Assembly (NCBI GenBank): GCA_041395525.1 | Contig: JAWLAH010000008.1 | Coordinates: 1 to 64,000 of the forward strand | DNA: 64,000 bases | DNA from: CADEED01 sp020442965 | Lineage (GTDB): Bacteria > Pseudomonadota > Gammaproteobacteria > Steroidobacterales > Steroidobacteraceae | Direction of reading: 5' to 3' | Shown here: in pieces, positions 9,647 through 19,829 of the stretch | How the letters are laid out: every line of letters starts with the position of its first letter | Numbering within the stretch: the stretch's first letter is position 1 | The notes under the pieces: model-generated | The model's input: the letters and a program-made list of their open reading frames with translations, nothing else | Told to the model about the DNA's origin: nothing | The model's database searches: none | Translations under genes and position numbers: made by a program

Positions 9647-11266
9647 ATGTCGCACGACGACTCACTATTCAAGCTGTCCCGCCGCGGATTTCTCGCCAGC
9701 AGCGCGGTCGCCGGGGCGCTCGCCGTCGCCGAGACCGAAAGCGCGCAGGCCGCAGCCCGGGTCAGCACGCCACAGGGCTGGGCCTTCGGCCCGTTCGACT
9801 CGATGCGCGACTACGTTCGCGAACTCGATCGCCGCGGCCTGCTGCTGAAGCTGCGCAATATCGATCTCGATGCCTATGAGGGCACCGCGCTCATGTACCG
9901 ATTGGTCGATCGCTTTGGCATGTATGAAGCACCTGCGCTCTACCTGGAGAACGTGAAAATCGATGGCCAGTGGATGAAGGGGCCGGTGATCAGTAATCAC
10001 TATGGCCATTGGGATACCGAGTGCCTCGTGTTCGGTATGAGTCCGGTGCCGGGCGATCATTTCGCGACTTACTACAAGGCGATGGCGCGCGTCGAGCAAA
10101 TCCTCGACAAGGGGGTCTTTCCCGAGCAGCCCTACGCGGAACTTGGCGCCGAGCACGCGCCCGTGAAACAGGTCGTATTGCGCGGTGAGCAGATCGATCT
10201 GCGGCGCTTTCCCTTCGTCTGGTCGAACCCTGGCGACGCGGGCCGCTACATCAACTCGGGTTCCGTGCACACAGAGGACGTGGAGCTTGGCAAGAACTTC
10301 GGGACGTATCGTTGCCAGATCAAGGGTCCGCGCACCCTGGGTGTGAATCCAGAGCCCAACCAGAGCGCCTGGAAGATGTTCATGAAGAAGAAGGAGCGTG
10401 GCGACAAGCTTGCGCAGGTGGCCATCGTGTTAGGACAGGATCCGATCATGTGGGTGGTGTCCTCATCCAAGCTGGCTCGCGGCAAGACGGACGAATACCG
10501 CATGGTAAGTGCGATCCGCGGCAAGCCGATCGAACTCGTCAAATGCGAGACGCTCGATATGCTCATTCCAGCACATGCCGAGATGGTCATCGAAGGCGAA
10601 GTGCCGCTGGATGAGCCGATGCAACCAGAGGGGCCGTTCGGTGAAATGTACGGCTATATGGGCCAGAAGAAGGACGAAAACTTCTGGATGAAGGTTACGT
10701 GCGTGACGCACCGACGCGACCCCTGGATTGCGAACATCTACACCGGCGTCACACGGGGTTTCCCGACGGCACCGCTCGAGCAGTTGTCGCTCAGTACAAT
10801 GCAGCGCTTCGTGCCGAACGTGAAGATGATCCACTCACCGGTCGAGGCGACCGGTATCACGATCGTCAGTTTCAGAAAGCAGAAGGCTGGCGAAGCGCTC
10901 GAGATCGGCAAACGCATCGCACAAATCGTGCCGATCGCCAAGCTTGTCGTGATGATTGACGACGACATTGAGGCGCTCGATCGGACGCAGGTGCTGCATG
11001 CAATGGGTTCACGCTGGCAGCCGCAGCCCGCCACCGCGATCATTGCGGAATCCCGGGGTATGCCGCTCGACCCGTCGCTCACTAACAGACCGATGACGAG
11101 CAAGATCGTGATCGACGCCACGCGTCAGTGGCCTGAGGAAGGCGGCCCCCGGGAATATCAATCGCTCAATCGCGCGATGCTGCGGGAGCTGGCGCCGGAT
11201 TCATTCGCCCAGGTCGAGGCTAACTGGAACAAATGGGTGGGCTCATGGCGCCCTCCTGGTCGTTAG
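9647..11266 (+). CDS. UbiD family decarboxylase with Tat signal peptide
   Basis: A 539-residue protein. The start is ATG 9647, with GGAG eight bases upstream; an earlier in-frame start at 9611 would put 12 residues before the signal. The N terminus has a twin-arginine motif, SRRGFLAS (Arg12-Arg13), then a hydrophobic stretch and an Ala-X-Ala cleavage region. The body has UbiD landmarks: an EGPFGE segment near residue 330 and the IYTGVTRGFPTAPLEQL region near residue 365, where the family usually reads YTG-RPP-EP. UbiD enzymes perform reversible (de)carboxylation of aromatic or unsaturated acids with prenylated FMN. Tat export suggests the enzyme folds with its cofactor before export. The next gene on the same strand is an exported Rossmann protein. 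Confidence 0.85.
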   Translation: MSHDDSLFKLSRRGFLASSAVAGALAVAETESAQAAARVSTPQGWAFGPFDSMRDYVRELDRRGLLLKLRNIDLDAYEGTALMYRLVDRFGMYEAPALYLENVKIDGQWMKGPVISNHYGHWDTECLVFGMSPVPGDHFATYYKAMARVEQILDKGVFPEQPYAELGAEHAPVKQVVLRGEQIDLRRFPFVWSNPGDAGRYINSGSVHTEDVELGKNFGTYRCQIKGPRTLGVNPEPNQSAWKMFMKKKERGDKLAQVAIVLGQDPIMWVVSSSKLARGKTDEYRMVSAIRGKPIELVKCETLDMLIPAHAEMVIEGEVPLDEPMQPEGPFGEMYGYMGQKKDENFWMKVTCVTHRRDPWIANIYTGVTRGFPTAPLEQLSLSTMQRFVPNVKMIHSPVEATGITIVSFRKQKAGEALEIGKRIAQIVPIAKLVVMIDDDIEALDRTQVLHAMGSRWQPQPATAIIAESRGMPLDPSLTNRPMTSKIVIDATRQWPEEGGPREYQSLNRAMLRELAPDSFAQVEANWNKWVGSWRPPGR

Positions 11267-11451
11267 TCGCGCCGCGCTGCGCGGACGCCGCAGCTGCGGC
11301 CACTCGCCAAGCCGGTATAGGTCGGCGCGCCCGCCTGCCCACCTGGAGAGCAAAACTTCAACAGGAATTGGCTCATGATTGCCTCGCTGGATCGGTGTGC
11401 CGTAGTGAGAGACGATATCGCCTCAACCCGGTCCGAGCGCTGAGATACGTT

Positions 11452-12657
11452 ATGAAAATGCATGCCCTGGCCGCCGCTCTCACGGTGCTACTCATGGCCT
11501 GCGCCTGCCTGCCGCTCACTGCCGCAGCCAGCGCGCCGCAGCAGCCTGTCGTGCTGGTCATCGGCGGCAGCGGCAGAACCGGACTCGAGATGATGCGGGC
11601 GGTCAACGCGGCGGGACTTCACGCCCGTGGCATGACGCGCGATGGTGAGCGAACCAGCAGGACCCATCCTGCGCTCGACTGGGTAACAGCCGATGCGCGT
11701 GACCCGCAGGCCCTGCGCCTCGCAACCCAAGGCGTGCAGTACGTGATCTGTGCGATCGGTGCGCCGGCGGTCGACGGTCCCGATGCCCCGCAATTCGTGG
11801 ACTACCTCGGTGTCGTCAACGTCATCGACGCGGCTGTTGCTGCGGGTGTGCAGCACTTCGTGCTGGTTTCCTCCGGTTCGGCCGGGCCACATCGCGAACC
11901 GCGTGAAACACCGCGGCTTGGCTACATCTTGCTGTGGAAAACACTCGCCGAGAATCACCTCAAAGGCAGTGGTCTCGACTACACCATCATCGGTCCGGGT
12001 GGCCTCGACGCTACGCCGGCTAACAAAGAGGGCCTCGTCGTGCTGCCACGCAGCCAGTACACGGGCGCCACTGTCTCGCGGCGAGACGTGGCCCGCGTGG
12101 CAGTTGACGCATTGACTAACACGCAAGCGGATGGCAAGAGCTTTGCGCTAATCAATCGTCAGGATGCGGAGACGGAAACGTGGCGGGAGCAGCTCCATGA
12201 GCTGCCGGCAGATGCTACCGACACGACCGCAATCGAAAACCTGTCTTGGCTGGCTGGTCATTGGACTCGCGCTGGGCAAGGTGCGGCGATCGAAGAACTG
12301 TGGTTGCCCGCCGACGCGGGCATCATGTTGGGGATCAACAGGAGCGTGACGGCGGCCGGCGCGCGCGCCTTCGAGTGGCTCCGCATCGAGGAACGTGCCG
12401 ACGGCGTCTATTACCTTGCTGCGCCGGGTGGCGGCCAGACCACTGAGTTCAAGCTGCTTGCGAGCGATCGGCGTCGGGCGCGCTTCGCAAGCCCGACCAA
12501 CGACTTTCCGCGCACCATCGAGTATCGGCGCGATGCCGACAAACTGACCGCGACGGTCGACGGCACGCTCGACGGTAAACCCGTCTCGCTCAGCTGGACC
12601 TGGAGTCTGCAACAATCCTTGCGGGTGCCATTTCTCCCGCCGCAGATGCAGCACTAA
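11452..12657 (+). CDS. Exported NAD(P)-binding (SDR-a/NmrA-like) protein fused to DUF6265
   Basis: A 401-residue protein starting at ATG 11452, chosen because it opens a signal peptide (residues 1-27, LLMACACLPLTAAASA). Residues 33-245 are a Rossmann domain with the nucleotide loop VIGGSGRTG (36-44) and a YNHXX-free atypical-SDR layout like NmrA/HSCARG proteins. From about residue 263 the DUF6265 pattern begins (NLSWLAGHW, then EELWLP and EFKLL), a lipocalin-like beta domain. The combination is unusual because NAD(P) is scarce in the periplasm. The C-terminal stop overlaps the convergent phosphodiesterase gene by 4 bp. The role is unknown; an epimerase/reductase-like or redox-sensing function is only a guess. 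Confidence 0.75.
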   Translation: MKMHALAAALTVLLMACACLPLTAAASAPQQPVVLVIGGSGRTGLEMMRAVNAAGLHARGMTRDGERTSRTHPALDWVTADARDPQALRLATQGVQYVICAIGAPAVDGPDAPQFVDYLGVVNVIDAAVAAGVQHFVLVSSGSAGPHREPRETPRLGYILLWKTLAENHLKGSGLDYTIIGPGGLDATPANKEGLVVLPRSQYTGATVSRRDVARVAVDALTNTQADGKSFALINRQDAETETWREQLHELPADATDTTAIENLSWLAGHWTRAGQGAAIEELWLPADAGIMLGINRSVTAAGARAFEWLRIEERADGVYYLAAPGGGQTTEFKLLASDRRRARFASPTNDFPRTIEYRRDADKLTATVDGTLDGKPVSLSWTWSLQQSLRVPFLPPQMQH

Positions 12658-13787
12658 CGCTTGGCCGCGAGCCAGGCGGCGCGCGCCGCGACAGCGCGAT
12701 CCGGCTGATCGGCGAATATTCCTGTCGCGCCCGCCCGCAATAGCGCGCGAATCTCGGGCTCCAGGTCGCCCAACGAACCGGGATCACCGCCGCGTCGCAG
12801 CTCCGTGGGCAGAAATTCGTTCTCCGCGCGCAATGTCCAGACGTGTACGCCCAAGCCTGCAGCCCGCGCTCGCTCCGCGAGACCGGTGCTTTCGCCCGAT
12901 GAGCCATCCTGCCGGCGACTAACAACCATTTCCTTGTAGGGGCCGATGGCATCGGCATAACTCTTGATCTCGCCAAGCCCTGCGGGAGTCATCAGATCGA
13001 GGTAGCGGCGCGAATCCCCGGCGAGCACAAGATCGTACGGCTGGCCGTCAGGTGCGACTAGCTGCACGAGCCTGATCTTGGTGCGACGGCGCAGCGCTTT
13101 GAGATTGCCGACTTCGAACGATTGTATGAAGACCGGGTCGCTCGCAGTCTTGAAATCATGCCGTTTGAGCGACTTGAGTAGCGCATCGTCGAACCGCCGG
13201 CCGATACTGGCGAAGTAGCTGGGATGCTTGGTTTCGGGGTACACACCGATGCGTGGCGGTGCTGGCAGCCCGCGCTGGCGAGCCGCCGCTGCGCGCTGGC
13301 GATCGGATGCACGCACGAGTTCCAGTACTTCATCGAACGTCGGGATCTGAAACGCACCGTCGAAGCGGGTGTTCGCGCGCCGTAGTTCGGGCAAGCGTTC
13401 GCGAGCGCGCAGGGTTTTCAGTTCAGCAAGCGTGAAATCCTCGGTGAACCACCCCGTCAGGCGCACGCCATCGATCGTCTTGTCGGTTCGCCGGCTCGCG
13501 AACTCGGCATGCTGTGCGACGTCGGTGGTACCACCAATTTCGTTCTCGTGCCGCACCACCAGCACGCCGTCCTTGGTGACCACCAGATCGGGCTCGATAT
13601 AGTCTGCACCTTGCTGAATTGCGACAAAGTAGCCCGCCAAAGTATGCTCAGGCAGATAGCCACTGGCGCCACGGTGCGCGATCACGATCGGGTAGTCAGC
13701 TGCGAGCAGCGGGCTGGTCATGAGGGCGAAGCCTGCCAGGAGTGCCGCTCGACGGGTCCGAGAGGTCGAACTGCTGATCTTGTCCAT
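12654..13787 (-). CDS. glpQ: Secreted glycerophosphodiester phosphodiesterase (GlpQ type)
   Basis: A 377-residue protein. ATG 13787 is preferred because an AGGGG element precedes it; a TTG ten codons upstream is the alternative. The signal contains TRRAALLAG (Arg12-Arg13), compatible with Tat or Sec export. GDPD landmarks follow: IAHRGASGYLPEHT (His38, Arg39), the metal-ligand pair EPD (Glu65, Asp67) and VVRHENEI (His80). In the family these residues bind Ca2+/Mg2+ and cleave glycerophosphodiesters into glycerol-3-phosphate and an alcohol. The length matches periplasmic GlpQ (about 350) rather than cytoplasmic UgpQ. It is divergent from the lipoprotein gene 47 bases away. Confidence 0.93.
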   Translation of the reverse strand: MDKISSSTSRTRRAALLAGFALMTSPLLAADYPIVIAHRGASGYLPEHTLAGYFVAIQQGADYIEPDLVVTKDGVLVVRHENEIGGTTDVAQHAEFASRRTDKTIDGVRLTGWFTEDFTLAELKTLRARERLPELRRANTRFDGAFQIPTFDEVLELVRASDRQRAAAARQRGLPAPPRIGVYPETKHPSYFASIGRRFDDALLKSLKRHDFKTASDPVFIQSFEVGNLKALRRRTKIRLVQLVAPDGQPYDLVLAGDSRRYLDLMTPAGLGEIKSYADAIGPYKEMVVSRRQDGSSGESTGLAERARAAGLGVHVWTLRAENEFLPTELRRGGDPGSLGDLEPEIRALLRAGATGIFADQPDRAVAARAAWLAAKR

Positions 13788-13834
13788 AACCCCTGACCCA
13801 TAAACTCGTCGTACCAAACGAACGTGAGGTGCCC

Positions 13835-14551
13835 ATGACCATCGAAACTACTCTTTGCCGACAGCTTACTTTTTGCAACGTCGTTTGTCTCGCCGTCGCG
13901 CTCTCGATTCTGTCTGGTTGCGCGGCAGAACCGCCGACACTCGTGCAAGAGCAGCGACTGACAATCCCCACGATGGCCAATTTCTGCGCAGACCGGCAGC
14001 AGGCACTCACGAACTCGCGCGTCACCGCCAACAATGTCGTTTACGACGACTACGCAGCGTTCGCGAAATCGAAGCCCAGTATCCGGCCGCTCGAAACTGA
14101 GCAATATGTACATTACCTCGATGCCGGTAGAACGCAGCCTGGCATGATCTCCTGCAAGTTCAAGACGAGCGATCACATTCGGGCGGAGTATGGTGCCAGC
14201 GCCGCCGGCGAGCCAGCCACGTGCGCATTCCTCAACCGCCGTACGCTCGACGCGTTGCTGGCATCCATGAGTGAACGCCAGCGCCGCAAGTTACTGTTTC
14301 GAGGTGGCACCGCCGTGCTCATCGAAGCGGACATCGTCGCGACGCAAGGACCCGAGTGGTTGCAGCCATTTGAAATGGTGCGGACTGATCTGGCCGGCAC
14401 TTTGCACATTGTTGCCAAGGTGATGCGCAACGATTGGACCGACCCCAAACTGGCCGACGTGCCGGCTCGCTTCAAGGGCACTCACTACTGCCAGTTGATT
14501 GCCCCCGACTATCTCCAACGCTTGCTGACAGGAAAGGCGAAGGTGCCCTAG
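13835..14551 (+). CDS. Hypothetical lipoprotein
   Basis: A 238-residue protein. TGAGG lies five bases before ATG 13835; a GTG two codons earlier is less likely. The N-terminal hydrophobic segment ends in a lipobox, ILSGC, so it should be a lipoprotein. No family is recognised. It contains three further Cys residues (in FCADR, ISCKF and TCAFL) and an HYCQLI segment near the end, suggesting disulfides in the periplasm. Its stop overlaps the end of the convergent DUF5916 gene by 4 bp. Confidence 0.8.
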   Translation: MTIETTLCRQLTFCNVVCLAVALSILSGCAAEPPTLVQEQRLTIPTMANFCADRQQALTNSRVTANNVVYDDYAAFAKSKPSIRPLETEQYVHYLDAGRTQPGMISCKFKTSDHIRAEYGASAAGEPATCAFLNRRTLDALLASMSERQRRKLLFRGGTAVLIEADIVATQGPEWLQPFEMVRTDLAGTLHIVAKVMRNDWTDPKLADVPARFKGTHYCQLIAPDYLQRLLTGKAKVP

Positions 14552-16722
14552 AAACGAAAGGTGTAATTGAATTTGAGCGTGGTCTCGGCGAAAACCGGTT
14601 TGAAGCCACCGTCAAAATCCTCGCGCCAATCGTAGTTGAGTACCAGATAGGCCGCTTGCCCTTGCGCCGGCAACCAGCGCAGGCGGCTGTTGACACCCAG
14701 CCGACCACTGAAATTGTCGTACTGCGTGACGTTGAGCCAGGCCCAGTTCACATTGAACGCCAGATTGGCGGCCAGTGTGTAGATGCGTGCCGTGAAGCGC
14801 CCGCTCGGCATGTCGAGGGCATTCGTCTGATACTGCGCATCGAAGTAAACGTGTTCGTTAGGACGATACTGCAGCCCGAGGCGAGTATCGAACCGCTTGC
14901 CCGCCAGGAAATCGCCGCCCTCCAATTCGATGCTCGGCGCGAGCTTGCGAAACCCCGCTGCTACGTACTTGATCCGCCAACGTTCGTAGGAGTAGTCGCC
15001 CGGCGCGACGATCAATCCGCCCGGCAGCTGGAACGGAGCAGGCAATACCTCGCGCTCCAGAAGCGCGGCCAGCGTGTACGCATCGGCTGCGCGTGTTTCC
15101 AAAGTAAAGGGCAGGAGGGTCAGATAGCGCGATTGCAATACATTGTTCTGATCGGTGATCTCCCGCGCGTCGATCCCCGTGAGCCAACTACGCCACCGAC
15201 CGTCGGCGAAGCGGCGCCGATGCTTCAAGGAGCCATCGTATTGACGAATACCGGTGCGATTCACGAAGCCGAGCGCAGGACGGAAATTTTCCTGTATTTC
15301 CTGCGCTCCGAGTGAACCGCTCCACCGGTCGTTAGGATAGCCGACGCTTAGACCGAAAGCCGCATCGTCACCGTCCAGACCGCTGGTGGACGAGCGCTGC
15401 GCCCAGCCGATCGCTTCCACGATCGGACCGGTGCCTCGCAGTCGATCGCGCAAGGTGAAATCGACACCGAGAACAGTGTTGTCGCCATTCGATTTCGGGT
15501 CCCCGGACGTTACGATCGCCCCCACCGTCGACTGATCGAGAATATTGGCGTATGCGCGTGCCACTAACAGGTTCTTGGCATCGATACCAGCGAACGGCTC
15601 CTGGCGTACGGCCAGTGCACCGACCGAGTACCGCCCGATACGACCGGTCAGTTTCGCACCGGCGTCCAGGTCAATCGGTTGCCCGCCAGCGGACAGGCCG
15701 ATGGTGCGCGAGAAGAACGGTCTACCGTTCTGCGCCAGTGTAGCGAACTCGAATATCTCTGCGTCATCCAGAAAGAAATCGCGCTTCTCTGGAAAGAACT
15801 GTGAGAAGCGCGTGAGATTGACTTGCCGGTCATCGACCTCGGTGGCGGAGAAATCGGTATTGAGAGTTATCGCAGCACGCAGTGATGGCGTGACTCGCCA
15901 GAATGCATCGAGCGAGGGCTTGGATAGCGTCGTCGTATCGTCGATCTCCATGCGCGTACGTGTTGTCAGTGCATAGGCCGGCACGATATCCACTCCACGA
16001 CCCTGACGCAGGCCCGTCAGTCCAGTGATCTCGCCCGCCAGATCGAAATTGATCTGACGATCGTGGTGTGACCAGGCAATCTCCTCGTTCTTGCGTCTGA
16101 TCGAGCGCAGCAAATTGATGCCCCAGGTCGTACTGTCCCGATCGAACGAGAAGGTCTTGAACGGCAGCGCTACCTCGGCCGTCCAGCCGTTCGAATCAAT
16201 CTGCGCGGCAGCGTCCCAGATGCCGTCCCAATCCATGTTGAACGCCATGCCACCAAGACCAAGTCCGTCACGCTGAACGCCGTTAGGATTGACGTAGAGA
16301 ATGTAGCCAGTGCGCTTGTTGTTATACGTATCGAGCAGAATCTCGAGGAAATCGTCATTGAATACCGCTTGCCCCTGCACGAGTTGGGCGCGCTTGATCG
16401 ACGCTGCATCGCGGTCGTCGAACTTGGCGGCGATGTATAGCGTGTCAGCGTCGTACATCAGCCAGAACTCTGTAGCCTCGGACGGTGCCGCGCCGTCCTG
16501 CGGCAGATACTGGGTCGCGTCGGTGAGACGTACGGCATCCTGCCATGCCGAATCGTCCAATTTGCCGTCGACGACGACTCGACCGCTCGTGCGTGGGATT
16601 GTGATTGATTTGCGCTCGAACGCATTGCGCGGTGCAGTGGTCGCATCCTGCGCAGTGACGATCCCCGCGGCCGCAGCAAACAGAACTCCGGCAAGCAAGG
16701 CACGATGGAACGATCCGAACAT
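14548..16722 (-). CDS. DUF5916 outer-membrane protein with N-terminal CBM9-like domain
   Basis: A 724-residue protein starting at ATG 16722, which opens a clear Sec signal (AGVLFAAAAGIVTAQ). Residues about 45-215 resemble the family-9 carbohydrate-binding fold: DGKLDDSAWQDA, then LMYDADTLYIAAKFDD and VALPFKTF. The rest matches DUF5916: many alternating beta strands with aromatic ends, VNLTRFSQFFPEKRDFFLDDAEIF, and a C-terminal LKFNYTFRF. The terminal Phe is typical of BAM-inserted beta-barrels. The likely role is a cell-surface barrel binding or importing saccharides or other ligands; the substrate is unknown. The upstream frame stays open for 50 codons but is not signal-like. Confidence 0.85.
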   Translation of the reverse strand: MFGSFHRALLAGVLFAAAAGIVTAQDATTAPRNAFERKSITIPRTSGRVVVDGKLDDSAWQDAVRLTDATQYLPQDGAAPSEATEFWLMYDADTLYIAAKFDDRDAASIKRAQLVQGQAVFNDDFLEILLDTYNNKRTGYILYVNPNGVQRDGLGLGGMAFNMDWDGIWDAAAQIDSNGWTAEVALPFKTFSFDRDSTTWGINLLRSIRRKNEEIAWSHHDRQINFDLAGEITGLTGLRQGRGVDIVPAYALTTRTRMEIDDTTTLSKPSLDAFWRVTPSLRAAITLNTDFSATEVDDRQVNLTRFSQFFPEKRDFFLDDAEIFEFATLAQNGRPFFSRTIGLSAGGQPIDLDAGAKLTGRIGRYSVGALAVRQEPFAGIDAKNLLVARAYANILDQSTVGAIVTSGDPKSNGDNTVLGVDFTLRDRLRGTGPIVEAIGWAQRSSTSGLDGDDAAFGLSVGYPNDRWSGSLGAQEIQENFRPALGFVNRTGIRQYDGSLKHRRRFADGRWRSWLTGIDAREITDQNNVLQSRYLTLLPFTLETRAADAYTLAALLEREVLPAPFQLPGGLIVAPGDYSYERWRIKYVAAGFRKLAPSIELEGGDFLAGKRFDTRLGLQYRPNEHVYFDAQYQTNALDMPSGRFTARIYTLAANLAFNVNWAWLNVTQYDNFSGRLGVNSRLRWLPAQGQAAYLVLNYDWREDFDGGFKPVFAETTLKFNYTFRF

Positions 16723-16967
16723 ACGGGATGAATTAGAGCGCGTCGTCCGCTGCGGGTGGCGGCCGGGCAGTCGCACGGCCGCGCAGTGGATCAGCGGGCG
16801 GGCGCGAGCAAGTCGCCAAATCGAGATGGCGGAGAAACGCCTGCGGTTGTTGGCGCAGTGGATAGTAGTCATTGTTCGTCGACACGCTGGCTACACGCCC
16901 GCAATCTGGCGCACCGCATGCATCGCGACCGCCGCCGGCGGAAATCTCTCGCGGGAGAGCTCGGGTG

Positions 16968-17435
16968 CTAGCTCTTGGGGAACAGCAGCTCGAATCGCTG
17001 GAAGATCACCGGCATGTCTTCACTCGGCTCCTTTCCCTGGGTACGCAGACCTGCACCCCAGTACTCCCAATGAATCTTGCGCCAGACAGCTACGGAACGC
17101 GCCTTAGGCCCCTCGACCTGCACATGCTCATGACTGATCCCCACGAACGGTACGAGTTCGACCGCGGTGATTCGCAACAGCAATGCGGGCGTTCCATCGA
17201 ATGCGGTGACGACGTAATGGTCACCCAAGGCAGGCGCGGATTCAGCCTGACCTTCGAACTCGGCCGCCAGCGAAAACGTGCCCGTCTTTTCGCCGCTCTT
17301 GACCAGCGCGATGATCGCATCGCCAATCTCGCGCGAGCCGTAATGGCGAATCTTGTAGCTCGTGATCCGTTCGTTCGGCAATGCCGCACGTGCACGCTCA
17401 ACGAATGCATCGACGCTTTCCTGGGGTGCAGGCAT
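16968..17435 (-). CDS. ASCH domain-containing protein
   Basis: A 155-residue soluble protein without a signal peptide. It has the ASCH/PUA-like layout: an amphipathic first helix (VDAFVERARAALP), a central beta region with LKSGEKTGTF-like KSGEKTGTFSLA, GDHYVV and ALLLRITAVELVPF, and a C-terminal FQRFELLFP. The KSGEKT segment is the characteristic loop of the family. ASCH proteins are RNA-binding or nucleotide/amide-acting enzymes, so the role here is open. The gap to the upstream acs stop is five bases, so it is probably cotranscribed with acs. Confidence 0.85.
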   Translation of the reverse strand: MPAPQESVDAFVERARAALPNERITSYKIRHYGSREIGDAIIALVKSGEKTGTFSLAAEFEGQAESAPALGDHYVVTAFDGTPALLLRITAVELVPFVGISHEHVQVEGPKARSVAVWRKIHWEYWGAGLRTQGKEPSEDMPVIFQRFELLFPKS

Positions 17436-17440
17436 ATCGA

Positions 17441-19411
<1,971 letters not shown>

Positions 19412-19829
19412 AGGTTTTCCGCAGGTGTAATCCGTAGAGGATACCTCACCCGCGCGCGGCACCCAAAACCCGCGTCGACGTCGCCATGAGCAGTAGTGGA
19501 CCGGGCCTGGCGGGGGCTAGATTGAGGCGGGCGGCGCGACTCGATCGGCCGATCGCAAGCTCGCGGTGCCGTTTGCTAACAACTTGCGCCACCCCACCGC
19601 CGGCAGCACGGTGCTGTCCGGTACTGGAGCCCCACGAAAGTCAATTTTTGTATGTGTCGCGAAGTTGGCGCTTCTCTCACGTGAATTACGCTGCGGCATC
19701 GCGACAGGGCCGATACCGTGATTCGCACGCTTTCCCTGATTGCGATGTTGCACCACGCCTGTAACTATGTATGTAAATTCCTAGTGCAACACCGAAACGC
19801 GACACTACACCGACCAGATACCAAAAACA
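19412..19829. other. 418-bp divergent intergenic region between acs and the CHAT gene
   Basis: No credible coding sequence. It must hold the promoters of the acs-ASCH pair (leftward) and of the CHAT operon (rightward). The right half is AT-richer than its surroundings and contains the inverted repeat listed separately. One copy of the window-wide motif CTAACAA lies at about 19575. No hairpin followed by a T-run is visible. Confidence 0.6.
19747..19790. promoter_or_regulatory. 7-bp inverted repeat, candidate operator upstream of the CHAT gene
   Basis: GTTGCAC at 19747-19753 and its exact reverse complement GTGCAAC at 19784-19790 flank a 30-base AT-rich spacer. The pair ends 39 bases before the GTG start of the CHAT gene, where a regulator or RNA polymerase could bind. 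The spacing is also compatible with chance. Confidence 0.35.
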
